Below are positions 53,456 to 62,731 of a stretch of DNA of 64,000 nucleotides, one piece after another (position 1 is the first letter of the stretch; every line of letters starts with the position of its first letter). Under the pieces are notes generated by a model. The model had not been told where the DNA came from. It saw only the letters and a list, made by a program, of their open reading frames with translations, and did no database searches. The DNA comes from Candidatus Saccharimonadota bacterium. Lineage in GTDB: Bacteria > Patescibacteriota > Saccharimonadia > Saccharimonadales > Saccharimonadaceae. The position numbers and the translations under genes were made by a program. The DNA is taken from NCBI GenBank assembly GCA_905373835.1, contig CAJPUN010000003.1, positions 65,352 to 129,351 on the forward strand. The letters are read 5' to 3'.

Positions 53456-53852
53456 ACCACCTCGGGCGGTGCTTTGCGGTTCATACACGCGTGACAGAGA
53501 CGGACTTTTCCGGGTATATGATGAGCTTGTTGTAACTGGCTGCCAAGTTTTATCGCCACGACAGATACAGTTTGATGACGACCCAGCATTTGTGCGAAAC
53601 GCTGCCGAGCAAGGTATGTCGCCACTAGAAATCGAAACATGGCATTTATCAGCAATTTGTCAAGCAAATTTTGTGATGCTTCATGCTCCAGATGGCTATA
53701 TTGGACTAAGCGCAGCAATGGAAATTGGCTTTGCTACGGCCCAAGAATGTCCAGTTTTTTCACGCACTGCACCACAGGATATTGCCTTACGCGGATTGGT
53801 GAAAGTTGTTCCAAGCGTATATGACGCCCTGCATGCAGCGCATCTCCGATAA
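53430..53852 (+). CDS. Nucleoside 2-deoxyribosyltransferase-like protein
   Basis: 140 residues. The N-terminal AVLCGSY, the acidic DD in IQFDDDPAF, and the LHAPDGYIGLSAAMEIGFA block with its Glu resemble the nucleoside 2-deoxyribosyltransferase fold. The pair with a Nudix protein suggests nucleotide salvage or house-cleaning. The start may be ATG 53430 or ATG 53436. Confidence 0.7.
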   Translation: MNMARRNFEPPRAVLCGSYTRDRDGLFRVYDELVVTGCQVLSPRQIQFDDDPAFVRNAAEQGMSPLEIETWHLSAICQANFVMLHAPDGYIGLSAAMEIGFATAQECPVFSRTAPQDIALRGLVKVVPSVYDALHAAHLR

Positions 53853-53934
53853 ATGAGTCAGGGGCAATGCGTACATAATAAGAACGTATATCATGTTTAT
53901 GTCATATCAGTAATAAAGTGGTATAATCATACGC

Positions 53935-55716
53935 ATGAAGAAGCATATGATGTATAACCATATTCCTGATTTTTGTCTCTTCGGCTTCGGCTTTGCTGCT
54001 TTAGCAGTGGCGTGGACGTGGCCGGGGACAGTAGTGATTGCCAGCGAATGGTGGCTGGTAGGTGCTGCTTGCATTGTTGTGGCTGTGTTTATAATGCATG
54101 CAACGATGCGCGCTTTGCGCCGAGCTGCAACCTCAACCAACCCGCTTGATGAGCCAAGCGAGCTGCTCACCACGGGGCCGTTCAATTTCTCGCGCAATCC
54201 ACTTTATCTTGCATATATCTTGGCGGTACTTGGTTGCGCGTTGGTGAGCGGCTCATGGCTGGCGCTGCTGTGCCCAGTGGTGTGCTTTGGCGTGCTAAAC
54301 TGGCTCATTATTCCAATCGAAGAGCACGCCCTCCATCACGTCTTTGACGAGCGTTACGAGTGGTACTGCCGACGGGTGCGGCGCTGGCTTGTAGTGCCTA
54401 TGGCGTGCGAGCACATGAAACCTATGCGCTTTATAACAATACGGCGAGCGGCTCGGCCATATATTTTTGCGGCGATATCTGGCATTGTTGTGGCAGGAAC
54501 GGCTTTTGCCCCACATTGGCTTCTGCAGCTACCAGTATTTTTTGCATTGGCATTGCTATTTATAGCAGTGCGACGACTGTCGGGTATCCATCTTTATGGC
54601 GTTGGTGCTTGTTTCTTGCTGGCATGGCTCTTACCAACGACCTATTGGTATTACTACATTATGTCGCCCGGCGTGGCATTTGGTGCAAGTGTTGGATGGG
54701 CGCTTTTGCAGGCTAATCTGTTTTGGATTATAGCTCTGCGTCGGTATATTCGGACATACGGTGCTGTAGTGCTCTTTGTTATTGCATGGTGCACATTGAC
54801 GTATATACGAACTCATGCACCAGTGGTAGAGGATTGGTGGATTCCTCATCTTGGCTATAGCGTGTGGCGTAATAGCAGTATCACTGCGTGGAGTGCCTAT
54901 GGCGGCGAAGCAGTGCTCGAAGCGATTGTATTACTTTGCGGCGTGAGTATAGCGTGGCTAATAGTGCATGCTCGTATGAGCGTATGGATACGTATGAGCT
55001 GCGGGCTTGTTGTACTCGTGGCGATAGCAAATAGTATTGCTGTGCATATGCCAGCCAAGCCACTCCCTCCAGTGATTGCACTCCAAAAGATGACACGTGG
55101 CGGCGTTGATATACCCGCTACTAAGGCTGATGTGGATGACCTCATACATCTGACAAAGCGCGCAATTGCACAGTACCAATATCCTCATGCGACAATCGTC
55201 TGGCCAGAAAATTCTATCCCACCTGCACTGCACACAACAATTGCAGCCTTTGCACAAAGAGAATCGATCAACATCGTCTACCACACAACAGAAAAAGACG
55301 ATACAAGAATATACAAAAAAGTCGCACTGGTAGATCAGTCTGGTCGCAGTATACTAACAAATTACAAAGCGCATCTTGCGCCAGATGAATCAATTGGTAC
55401 AGCGCGTTATTCACGCGTAATTGCTACGCATAATGCTACGAAAGTTACGGCATATGTTTGCTATGACATACACTACCCAGATATTGTTGAGCGGCTCAAG
55501 GGGAGTGACGTTGCCTATATTCCAGTGAGTGATGCTGAGTATGGCTATCTGCAAAAGCAATTTCACGCAGCAGACAGTGTTATTCGTGCCAGGCAGGCGC
55601 AAACAGCCGTTGTTTTGGCGGGTACAGATGGGCCAACCATGATTATTAATAGCAACGGTATCATCGTTGATCGCTTGATAGGGAATACTACTGGATTCGT
55701 TGGATATAGCAAATAA
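53935..55716 (+). CDS. Fusion of isoprenylcysteine-methyltransferase-like domain and apolipoprotein N-acyltransferase-like domain
   Basis: 593 residues. Residues about 1-160 match the ICMT/PEMT-type methyltransferase: GPFNFSRNPLYLAYIL near 82 and the EEH-L-FDERYEWYCRRVRRWL ending near 145. Residues about 165-385 add membrane helices as in Lnt, and 395-593 form a carbon-nitrogen hydrolase domain: Glu in VWPENS near 423, Lys in NYKAHLAP near 477, Cys in VCYDIHYPD near 508. The second half should acylate lipoproteins; the job of the first half is unclear. TGG-TATAAT ends seven bases before the ATG. Confidence 0.82.
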   Translation: MKKHMMYNHIPDFCLFGFGFAALAVAWTWPGTVVIASEWWLVGAACIVVAVFIMHATMRALRRAATSTNPLDEPSELLTTGPFNFSRNPLYLAYILAVLGCALVSGSWLALLCPVVCFGVLNWLIIPIEEHALHHVFDERYEWYCRRVRRWLVVPMACEHMKPMRFITIRRAARPYIFAAISGIVVAGTAFAPHWLLQLPVFFALALLFIAVRRLSGIHLYGVGACFLLAWLLPTTYWYYYIMSPGVAFGASVGWALLQANLFWIIALRRYIRTYGAVVLFVIAWCTLTYIRTHAPVVEDWWIPHLGYSVWRNSSITAWSAYGGEAVLEAIVLLCGVSIAWLIVHARMSVWIRMSCGLVVLVAIANSIAVHMPAKPLPPVIALQKMTRGGVDIPATKADVDDLIHLTKRAIAQYQYPHATIVWPENSIPPALHTTIAAFAQRESINIVYHTTEKDDTRIYKKVALVDQSGRSILTNYKAHLAPDESIGTARYSRVIATHNATKVTAYVCYDIHYPDIVERLKGSDVAYIPVSDAEYGYLQKQFHAADSVIRARQAQTAVVLAGTDGPTMIINSNGIIVDRLIGNTTGFVGYSK

Positions 55717-55885
55717 GAGCAGGTGCTTTGCGCGGCGTACAATAGCTTGAAGTGAGCCACGTATTTTCTTACTAGGTAAACAGGGATAAGGCATGCCGTG
55801 TTGGCGGTAAGGTGCTCATAATAATCTATAGTGTGATGAGAGATACGTATGCCATCTCCAACAACCTACTGCTATACTAGATACC

Positions 55886-56584
55886 ATGAATGTTATTGCA
55901 CTTGCATTTGGCCTTGGCGTAGCTGGGTTTGATGTGTTTGGCGCAGTGCTGGTTGTGCTGCTGGTGGCAAGCAAACTACCCAAGCAAAGAATCGCTGCAT
56001 TTGCGCTCGTCGTCTTAGCAGGAACAGTCACTGCTGGCGTAGCAGCATCGCTCCTGCTTGGCGGTAGTGCCGAGCTATTTGCCCAGGCACTCCATCGTGT
56101 ACCAGCTTGTGTGTGGGTAGGCGCAGAAGGTGCGGCAAGTGTGGGGCTGCTTGGCTGGGCGGCGGCTCGCTTGTATAAACACATAAAATCGGGCAAGGAA
56201 CCAAAGGAGTCTCAGGATAGCCGGGTCTTGCAGTGGCTGAGGCGCAGCATTGTGCTTGGTGGCATTATCTATGCGGCCAGTGCCTTTACTGACCCATCAT
56301 TCCTCGCAGTGATTGCTATAGCCAGCCGCGAACAGTCACTCTTTGTCGTTATCATAGCGCACGTGGTGTGGTTGCTTGTCAGCCAGGGGTTATTCTTTGG
56401 CCTTGTCATCGCGATTATGTGCGATAGACACCAGCCCCTCATAGCCTGGTTCGAGCGGGTGCGAGCCCGATACAGCACGCTCATTCGCTCGAGCATTACA
56501 GCAGTTATCATACTGTGCGGGCTTATTCTGCTCGCAGATATGGCAACCTTCTTGCTGAGTGGCCATTGGCTACTGCCTGAGTAG
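55886..56584 (+). CDS. Membrane protein, GAP/LysE-like
   Basis: 232 residues with six hydrophobic helices, a central cytoplasmic Lys/Glu loop (about 95-115) and a small-residue-rich first helix. The layout resembles the GAP (Sap, LysE-related) exporters, but no diagnostic motif is seen. TGC-TATACT ends seven bases before the ATG. Confidence 0.6.
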   Translation: MNVIALAFGLGVAGFDVFGAVLVVLLVASKLPKQRIAAFALVVLAGTVTAGVAASLLLGGSAELFAQALHRVPACVWVGAEGAASVGLLGWAAARLYKHIKSGKEPKESQDSRVLQWLRRSIVLGGIIYAASAFTDPSFLAVIAIASREQSLFVVIIAHVVWLLVSQGLFFGLVIAIMCDRHQPLIAWFERVRARYSTLIRSSITAVIILCGLILLADMATFLLSGHWLLPE

Positions 56585-56644
56585 TGGGCAGTAACTATCA
56601 CCCAGCAACATGACACTCGCCGTGTATTCTTGTATAATAGCACT

Positions 56645-57223
56645 ATGCACACACCCCACCACACTACAGCACAATCAATGCGCTACGCGCTGCTCCTTCG
56701 CGGTATTAATGTTGGCGGCAGGCATAAGGTAAGTATGGATCGCCTGAAGGCGGACTTGATGGAGCTGGGCTTTCGCAGCGTTGTCTCGTATATCAATAGT
56801 GGCAATCTGTTTTTTGACAGCAGCGAGCCGGAGGAGGTGATCCAGCGCACATTGGCGCGCTATTTTGACGCGACCTATGACTTCCCAGTGCCGTTTATCA
56901 TCATCAGTGCTGCCACGCTCCGGCAAGAGGTAGCTCAGTTACCCAGCTGGTGGCAGGACGACATGGCCTACCGACGGGATGCGCTGTTCTACTTGCCAGA
57001 GGCGGACAAGGCAGCTATCGAGGCAGAAACGGCTACTTGGGCGAACGATCGTGAGCAGCTCTATTTTGGGCGTACGGCGTTCTTCTATTGCAATCACAAT
57101 CAGGCCGATTATCTCACATCAAACTATCATAAAAAGCTGCTCAAAGCCCGGTTTTATAAGCAGCTCACAATCCGTAATGGCAAAACCTTCCAGAAGATAA
57201 TCGAGCTAACGGTGGGGGACTAG
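56645..57223 (+). CDS. DUF1697-family protein
   Basis: 192 residues. The block ALLRGINVGGRHKVSMDRLK near residue 15 and YINSGNLFFDS near 44 are the DUF1697 signature; the end matches TIRNGKTFQKI. Function unknown; widespread in soil bacteria and Actinobacteria. TATAAT at 56633-56638 ends six bases before ATG 56645. Confidence 0.88.
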   Translation: MHTPHHTTAQSMRYALLLRGINVGGRHKVSMDRLKADLMELGFRSVVSYINSGNLFFDSSEPEEVIQRTLARYFDATYDFPVPFIIISAATLRQEVAQLPSWWQDDMAYRRDALFYLPEADKAAIEAETATWANDREQLYFGRTAFFYCNHNQADYLTSNYHKKLLKARFYKQLTIRNGKTFQKIIELTVGD

Positions 57224-57280
57224 TGGATATTGGCATTTGCTACAATTGAGCCAACTGCACAACTTCGCTATACTAAAGAT

Positions 57281-57871
57281 ATGACAAATGCGCAATCACA
57301 GCCGCTCCTCTACGAGCACATTTGTACCGACCCAATGAACGCTGATTTTGCAGCACGGGGTTGGCCGCCGGTGTATAGCGCCTCGGCCAGCTCGCGTATC
57401 ATCATTGTTGGCCAGGCACCGGGCCGTATTGCTCAGGAGACGGGAGTGCCGTGGAATGATGCCAGTGGCCGCCTCTTGCGGCAGTGGCTTGGCGTGAGCG
57501 ATGAGCAGTTTTACAACCCCGATCTCTTTGCGCTCATCCCAATGGATTTTTACTATCCTGGCAAGGGTGCGCATGGCGACTTGCCACCACGCAAAGAGTT
57601 TGCCAAGAAATGGCACCCGCGCCTTCGCGCTCAGATGCCAGCAGTACGCTTGACGATTCTGGTTGGTACCTATGCGCAGAAATACTACCTTGCTGGCCAG
57701 GCAGAGAAAAACTTAACAGAAACGGTGGCGCATTTTGCGCACTATTTGCCAGAGTATTTTCCACTGGTGCACCCCTCGCCGCTGACTGCTCGCTGGCGAG
57801 CACGTAACCCATGGTTTGAGACAGAGGTTGTGCCGGTGCTGCGTCAGAGAGTTTGCCAAGCTTTAGAATAA
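57281..57871 (+). CDS. Uracil-DNA glycosylase-superfamily protein
   Basis: 196 residues. The uracil-binding motif is GQAPGRIAQETGVPW near residue 45, and HPSPLTARWRARNPWFE near 165 is the second motif. It lacks a visible Fe-S cysteine set, so it belongs to a non-cluster branch. It should excise uracil or related bases. TATACT at 57269-57274 ends six bases before ATG 57281. Confidence 0.85.
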   Translation: MTNAQSQPLLYEHICTDPMNADFAARGWPPVYSASASSRIIIVGQAPGRIAQETGVPWNDASGRLLRQWLGVSDEQFYNPDLFALIPMDFYYPGKGAHGDLPPRKEFAKKWHPRLRAQMPAVRLTILVGTYAQKYYLAGQAEKNLTETVAHFAHYLPEYFPLVHPSPLTARWRARNPWFETEVVPVLRQRVCQALE

Positions 57872-58039
57872 TTATGAGGGTGTAGTGAGTACTGCCGGGT
57901 AACGGCTTGGCCTTATTTCGTATCCACATAGAACATACCATGGATATGATTCGAACAAGATAAAAACTAATACGACAGAGTCGTACAATAGTATGCAAAA
58001 CACTTCTCACACCCACAAAAGTATGGTATAACCAAGTGT

Positions 58040-58876
58040 ATGAGACGATCCCCAGAAACAACCCTAGACAATTCGTATTTCACATTAGTTGCAGCAGACT
58101 TTCACAATCGGATGGAAGATGTGGGAGATGCTCCCTATACTGTGGTTGGTGGGCTTGGTCTACACGCAGTCACTCATGCCGAGGAGATCGATTGGGATGA
58201 TCGTGTGGTACGGATTGGTAATATCTACCTGCCGCGGCGGCGTGAGAATAATGGCACGGTACGGGATCTCGACACATTAGTGCATACGACAGATACAGTA
58301 GCAGCATATCGAGATGAGATGGAAGATGCGCTAGGTGGATTACTTGTCCCTTCGGCATTTGGCCTTAGGCCATATGGCACTCCACTAATGAATACACTCA
58401 AAGGTTTGAGCCACTTCACTGGTGATCGCTACCTCAAAGAGGGTAACGGGGGTGAAAAGGAACTTTACTGGCGTCTTGCTGGCAGCGAAACGAAGATTCC
58501 ACTTGAAAGCCTTGACCCTTGGCGTATTGAGCAAGACGGTGAAACAGTTTGTAATATCCTTGGCCCCGTTGCTCAGCTTGGTGCGTATATGAATCGATCG
58601 ATTACTGGTGTGCGCAAAAAGGATGAAAGAAAACTAACAGGGCTCGAGAACGTTGTCATGCCAAATGGCAAGATCAGCGATATCCCAAAGGAATATCGTG
58701 AGCAATTTTTTGCCTTTGTTGAGCAAGCAGAGAAGGTCAAGCAGGCGCGACAAAAACTTGGTTTGACTGCGCTTAAAGCACATCTTTTGGCAGATCTCGA
58801 AACGAGAGACTGGGCTGTTAAGCTTGCTCAAGGTGAGCACGACGGTTTGTTCCGGCTGTTTACCGGCAAGCAGTAG
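58040..58876 (+). CDS. Nucleotidyltransferase-fold-like unknown protein
   Basis: 278 residues. VVGGLGLHAVTH near residue 35 and RDLDTLV near 76 recall the GG and DxD-like motifs of minimal nucleotidyltransferases such as AbiEii or AadA, but the second carboxylate is not clear. The C-terminal half is helical and Lys-rich. It may act on small molecules or RNA; no partner is adjacent. Extended -10 TGG-TATAAC ends seven bases before the ATG. Confidence 0.5.
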   Translation: MRRSPETTLDNSYFTLVAADFHNRMEDVGDAPYTVVGGLGLHAVTHAEEIDWDDRVVRIGNIYLPRRRENNGTVRDLDTLVHTTDTVAAYRDEMEDALGGLLVPSAFGLRPYGTPLMNTLKGLSHFTGDRYLKEGNGGEKELYWRLAGSETKIPLESLDPWRIEQDGETVCNILGPVAQLGAYMNRSITGVRKKDERKLTGLENVVMPNGKISDIPKEYREQFFAFVEQAEKVKQARQKLGLTALKAHLLADLETRDWAVKLAQGEHDGLFRLFTGKQ

Positions 58877-58897
58877 CTTCGCGCTATAATAGAAAGT

Positions 58898-60535
58898 ATG
58901 AACGCCGCCCTCCACGCCAAGCTCACAACACTGCCCCGCAGCCCGGGGGTGTACTTTCATAAGTCGGCGAGCGGGGAGGTGATTTATGTCGGCAAGGCGG
59001 CAGTGCTGCGCAACCGAGTGCGGCAGTATTTTCAGGATTCGCGCGGACGGGATAACAAGACCATGGCGCTGGTGGCGGAGATCCACGATACGGATTGGAT
59101 CGAGACCGAAAGTGAGGTGGACGCCCTCTTTCTGGAAAGCGAGATGATCAAGCGCTACATGCCACGCTACAATGTGCTGCTGCGCGATGATAAATCGCAG
59201 ACCTTCGTGCGGATCGACATGAAGAGCCAGTGGCCAGTGGTGAGCTTGACGCGCAACCCAGCGGACGATGGCGCTGATTATTACGGCCCCTTCTACAACG
59301 GCTTTGCGCTCAAGAAAGCCCTGCGCCACCTGCGGCCAATCTTCCCGTACCTAACGCGTGAGCGCCGGCCTGGGCAATCAAAGCTAGATGAAGATTTAGG
59401 CTTGAGCCCCAAAATCAGCGATGGCTCGCTAGTCTACAAAGCCAACCTGCGCACGCTGATTAGCTACATCAAAGGCAACCGCAAAGCAATCGCTGCTAAG
59501 CTTGAGCGCGATATGAAGACAGCTGCTGGGCTGCACGAATTTGAGCGGGCCGCCCAGCTGCGCAACAAGCTCCGCGCCATGCAGGAGCTACAGCGCCGGG
59601 TGATGTTTGGTGATAAGGAATTTTTGGCCATTAGTAAGGATCGAGCCTTGGCGGATCTTGCCACGCTGCTGGGGCTAGCCGGCGAACCAACCCGTATCGA
59701 AGGCTACGATATCAGCCACATGAGCGGCCGCCAGGTGGTGGCGAGTATGGTGGTGTTTCGCAACGGCGTCAGTGACCGGGCCGAGTACCGCAAGTTTAAA
59801 GTCAGCGAAAAAAACGACGACACTGGCAATATGCACGACGTTATCTTTCGCCGCCTCAGTGAGCGCCATATCAAGAGCTGGGGCACGCCGAGTCTGCTCC
59901 TGATTGACGGTGGCAAAGGCCAGCTGGCGGCAGCGATTGCGGCCCGCGATGCGCGTGGGGTGCGTGTGCCGACCATCAGCATTGCCAAGCGCGAGGAAGA
60001 GATCTTGGTGCACAAAACTGGCTCGCAGGTGGGGCTGGCGTATATTCAGCAGCTACAAGCCGAGCGCCCGAGCGGTATTACCGTCTATGAGGATGGCGAT
60101 GTCTATGTGATTAACCTCCACCCAGGGCAGCGCAACGCTGGTGCGCACTCCAAGAATTTGCGCGGGAGTGCCGCGGTGTATGAGCCAGAGGCGGCCCACG
60201 CTGCTTCTGCCGTACAGGAACAACCAGCCAGCAGTACCAGCCAGGTAGCTACCATGCCGCTTGCAGCCAGTGACATTACCAAGCTCTTCCAGCGCATCCG
60301 CGACGAGTCGCACCGCTTTGCCGTCAGCTATCACACGGCGTTGCAGCGCAAAGCCAGCGTCAAAAGTGCGCTCGATGGCATCCCTGGCGTTGGCCCCAAA
60401 ACCAAGCAGAAGCTGCTGCGGCAGTTTGGCAGTGTGCGTGGTATCATGCGCGCCAGCCAGGCAGAGCTAGCGGCAGTCGTGGGGGAGACGCGTGCGGCGC
60501 AGATTTGGCAGGGGTTGGCAGTCGATCAGAAATGA
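58898..60535 (+). CDS. uvrC: Excinuclease ABC subunit C
   Basis: 545 residues. GIY-YIG nuclease (LPRSPGVYFHKS, VIYVGKA), UVR motif (about 205-240), RNase H-like nuclease half with YDISHMSG near 270 and the HDVIFRRLS segment, and C-terminal tandem helix-hairpin-helix (DGIPGVGPKTKQKLL). An insert of about 40 residues lies at about 425-455. It cuts on both sides of a lesion together with UvrB. TATAAT at 58885-58890 ends seven bases before the ATG. Confidence 0.97.
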   Translation: MNAALHAKLTTLPRSPGVYFHKSASGEVIYVGKAAVLRNRVRQYFQDSRGRDNKTMALVAEIHDTDWIETESEVDALFLESEMIKRYMPRYNVLLRDDKSQTFVRIDMKSQWPVVSLTRNPADDGADYYGPFYNGFALKKALRHLRPIFPYLTRERRPGQSKLDEDLGLSPKISDGSLVYKANLRTLISYIKGNRKAIAAKLERDMKTAAGLHEFERAAQLRNKLRAMQELQRRVMFGDKEFLAISKDRALADLATLLGLAGEPTRIEGYDISHMSGRQVVASMVVFRNGVSDRAEYRKFKVSEKNDDTGNMHDVIFRRLSERHIKSWGTPSLLLIDGGKGQLAAAIAARDARGVRVPTISIAKREEEILVHKTGSQVGLAYIQQLQAERPSGITVYEDGDVYVINLHPGQRNAGAHSKNLRGSAAVYEPEAAHAASAVQEQPASSTSQVATMPLAASDITKLFQRIRDESHRFAVSYHTALQRKASVKSALDGIPGVGPKTKQKLLRQFGSVRGIMRASQAELAAVVGETRAAQIWQGLAVDQK

Positions 60536-60604
60536 ATGGCTACCTCATTATAAAAGCCAGCATGGATACTATACAGATGTGCAATCACATGCTATAGTAT
60601 TGGA

Positions 60605-61114
60605 ATGGAAAATATCAAGACTACCGATGAAAATGATCCAATAGCAGCACTCACGAGCGAGCACGAACGGCAATGCAAGGCCGATACACTCCTCGTCTTT
60701 AGTGATGAGTCGGGCCAGCAACGCTGGTGCGACCTACGCACGCGCTGCCAGCAGCAAGAGCTTGATGCGCAGACCACAGCCGATGGGTATCAGCGTTATG
60801 CATACGCAATCCAAACCAACGCAGCAATGGACTTTGCTGCTGATGTTGCAAAGGATATACAGAGAGGCTTGCACGAAGCAGGGCTCCGTAGCTCGGATAA
60901 TGAGAAATCCGCGGCTGCACTGCTGACGCCAAAGCTTGTCCGTAGTGTGTTGACAGACATATTGGAGTATCGGCGCTATAGCGACATCGATCCTGAGATG
61001 TGCTATATGGGCTTTAATATGCTCGCACTTGCTGGTTGGAAGTATAGCGAAGAGCTTCACGCAGTATTAGACCAACTCGCTGCCGAAGAAACTACCGAAC
61101 GCATAGCGTCATAA
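60605..61114 (+). CDS. Unknown small soluble protein
   Basis: 169 residues, mostly helical by inspection, without membrane segments. Three cysteines are spread through it; no family is recognised. TGC-TATAGT ends five bases before the ATG, one of the tightest spacings seen here. It is a single gene. Confidence 0.6.
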   Translation: MENIKTTDENDPIAALTSEHERQCKADTLLVFSDESGQQRWCDLRTRCQQQELDAQTTADGYQRYAYAIQTNAAMDFAADVAKDIQRGLHEAGLRSSDNEKSAAALLTPKLVRSVLTDILEYRRYSDIDPEMCYMGFNMLALAGWKYSEELHAVLDQLAAEETTERIAS

Positions 61115-61172
61115 CAAATAGAAGATTATAACCTAGCAAACTTGCTGATGCATACACAAACGCAGTTAGTAA

Positions 61173-62090
61173 TTAGGGCCGTACAACCCGAATAGCCTTT
61201 GCCGGACCCTTATACGCGCGAATCGTCGATACCCCTTGCAGCACGGCGTGTTCTCCCTCGGTCTGGGCGAGGATGGTGGCTGGCTTGCGGAAGTTGAGCG
61301 TGATATCAGTAACTTTCTCGGCTGGCGTGTGGCCCGTTACGGCACTGTAGGCAAAGGGGATATTTTTCCAGACCGACGAGAAGTCGGCTTGATGGTAGCC
61401 AAAAAAGTCGGTCTGCGGGTAGTCGATTGACGAGCGAATCATACGCCCCATGCATTGGCTGTTGATCATCATCACATCGGTTAGATTAGTCTGTTCTATA
61501 GTAGAAAGGTTGGTTGTGAATGGTGGTAAGTAGGTATCGTGTGCACGCAGATAGGTGGTGGCAACTTGCCCCATACTGCGTACAAGCTTAGTGTGGGGTG
61601 GTGTGCGGCGCATGCGTTCGCGCGATGTCGCGTCAGCGAAGCCACTAGCAACCAGAGCAGTTAAGCCAAGTGTCATATACCCAGGGGCGTATCGCCACAG
61701 CTCGCCATTCACCTCAACGGAGAGTGGTTGATGAGTAACGGTGTGGTGGTCACCTTGCAGCACAGCCAGCGGATCGCGCTCACCTCTCGCCAAATCATTG
61801 CAGTTGCCATAGCCGATGAAACTATACACAGCGCCATCAAGCTCAGCCCTCAGCCCCGCATTTACCACTTGCGTACTCGTACCGTCACCTGCCGCACTGA
61901 TGATATGGGCGTCATCTGGGAGGCGATCGGCAAGATACTTGATGTTGTCCTTCGCCTGCGAAAAGCGCGTCGTTATGGTGTCGTAGGGAATGCCCGCTGT
62001 ATCAAGCCGGTCAAACACACCAGCTTGCACCTCGCGATGGCGGGTGCTATAAGGGTTTTGGACAATGACAAGTTTACGATCATACATCAT
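61173..62090 (-). CDS. Diacylglycerol/lipid kinase-like protein
   Basis: 305 residues. The DAGK catalytic motif is AAGDGTSTQVVNAGL near residue 68, followed by GYGNCNDLARGE (usually GNGNDLAR) near 93. N-terminal IVQNPYSTR is also typical. The Gly-to-Cys change and low overall similarity leave the substrate open (diacylglycerol, undecaprenol or sphingoid-like). The start (tandem ATG) directly follows a tRNA terminator. Confidence 0.82.
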   Translation of the reverse strand: MMYDRKLVIVQNPYSTRHREVQAGVFDRLDTAGIPYDTITTRFSQAKDNIKYLADRLPDDAHIISAAGDGTSTQVVNAGLRAELDGAVYSFIGYGNCNDLARGERDPLAVLQGDHHTVTHQPLSVEVNGELWRYAPGYMTLGLTALVASGFADATSRERMRRTPPHTKLVRSMGQVATTYLRAHDTYLPPFTTNLSTIEQTNLTDVMMINSQCMGRMIRSSIDYPQTDFFGYHQADFSSVWKNIPFAYSAVTGHTPAEKVTDITLNFRKPATILAQTEGEHAVLQGVSTIRAYKGPAKAIRVVRP

Positions 62091-62095
62091 AGAAA

Positions 62096-62122
62096 TAAAA
62101 ACACACTCCTATACTGAGTGTG
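62096..62122 (-). terminator. Terminator after tRNA-Gly(CCC)
   Basis: On the minus strand CACACTC (62122-62116) pairs with GAGTGTG (62108-62102) around a seven-base loop and is followed by TTTTTA. It separates the tRNA from the lipid-kinase-like gene. Confidence 0.8.
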
Positions 62123-62132
62123 ATCCTCCTTG

Positions 62133-62207
62133 TGGTGCGGGTAGAGGGAGTCGAACCCTCGTCTCATGCTTGGGAAGCATACATAATAGCCGTTATACGA
62201 TACCCGC
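62133..62207 (-). tRNA. tRNA-Gly (anticodon CCC)
   Basis: 75 bases with encoded CCA. Acceptor GCGGGTA/TACCCGC, D-arm of the E. coli glyT type, anticodon loop TTCCCAA, T-arm GAGGG/CCCTC with canonical TTCGACT. On the minus strand TGC-TATAAT (-10 at 62222-62217) lies nine bases upstream of the mature 5' end. Confidence 0.95.
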
Positions 62208-62443
62208 GCTGGCTGTATTATAGCACCTTGCAAGGAAAAAGGCTAACTGTTTATTGCGAGGTGCAAAGTCTCTATCTCTCTTTCGCTCGCCCTGTCTTGT
62301 TACACCTTCTCATCTATACAAAAGATGGGGCGCATAGTATAGCATAGTATGTGCGAATGTATTTTTCGTTGCCTGGTGATAATACGGTGAGGAGGGGAAG
62401 CCAAGACAACGAGAAGATCAGAAGAATTGAGACTTTGAAGCTC

Positions 62444-62472
62444 TTGCCTGAGGAGTGGTTTTTTAGTACAAT
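62444..62472 (+). promoter_or_regulatory. Promoter of tRNA-Phe
   Basis: TTGCCT (62444-62449) and TACAAT (62467-62472) with a 17-base spacer, 26 bases before the mature tRNA. Confidence 0.6.
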
Positions 62473-62498
62473 AAGGAGCAGCAACAGGTGTTGCCTGT

Positions 62499-62574
62499 GG
62501 CTCTTTAGCTCAGTTGGTAGAGCAGAGGCCTGAAGAGCCTTGTGTCACTAGTTCGAGTCTAGTAGGAGCCACCA
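62499..62574 (+). tRNA. tRNA-Phe (anticodon GAA)
   Basis: 76 bases with encoded CCA. Acceptor GGCTCTT/AGGAGCC (one G-U), D-loop AGTTGGTA, anticodon loop CTGAAGA, T-loop TTCGAGT. Confidence 0.96.
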
Positions 62575-62578
62575 GTAA

Positions 62579-62609
62579 AACACTCTCTTTCGAGTAAGAG
62601 GGTGTTTTT
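62579..62609 (+). terminator. Terminator after tRNA-Phe
   Basis: AACACTCTCTT (62579-62589) pairs with AAGAGGGTGTT (62596-62606) with one G-T; T-run to 62609. Confidence 0.8.
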
Positions 62610-62731
62610 CTTTTGGTATGACCAATCTCTCGCTTCTGGGCCGTCAGAACAACTCCAGCTCACATAGCGCTTGCAAGAGAAGGCTCTGCCTCACTTACCC
62701 ACAAGCGAGACGCCCGTGTATAATAAATGGT

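Noticed and set aside
52742..53852. Frameshifted single gene (Nudix plus deoxyribosyltransferase)
   Set aside because: Each product has a complete domain with its own ends; a 26-base overlap is normal here.
62208..62498. Possible small gene between the two tRNA genes
   Set aside because: Only short frames with poor composition; the region is explained by the two tRNA promoters.
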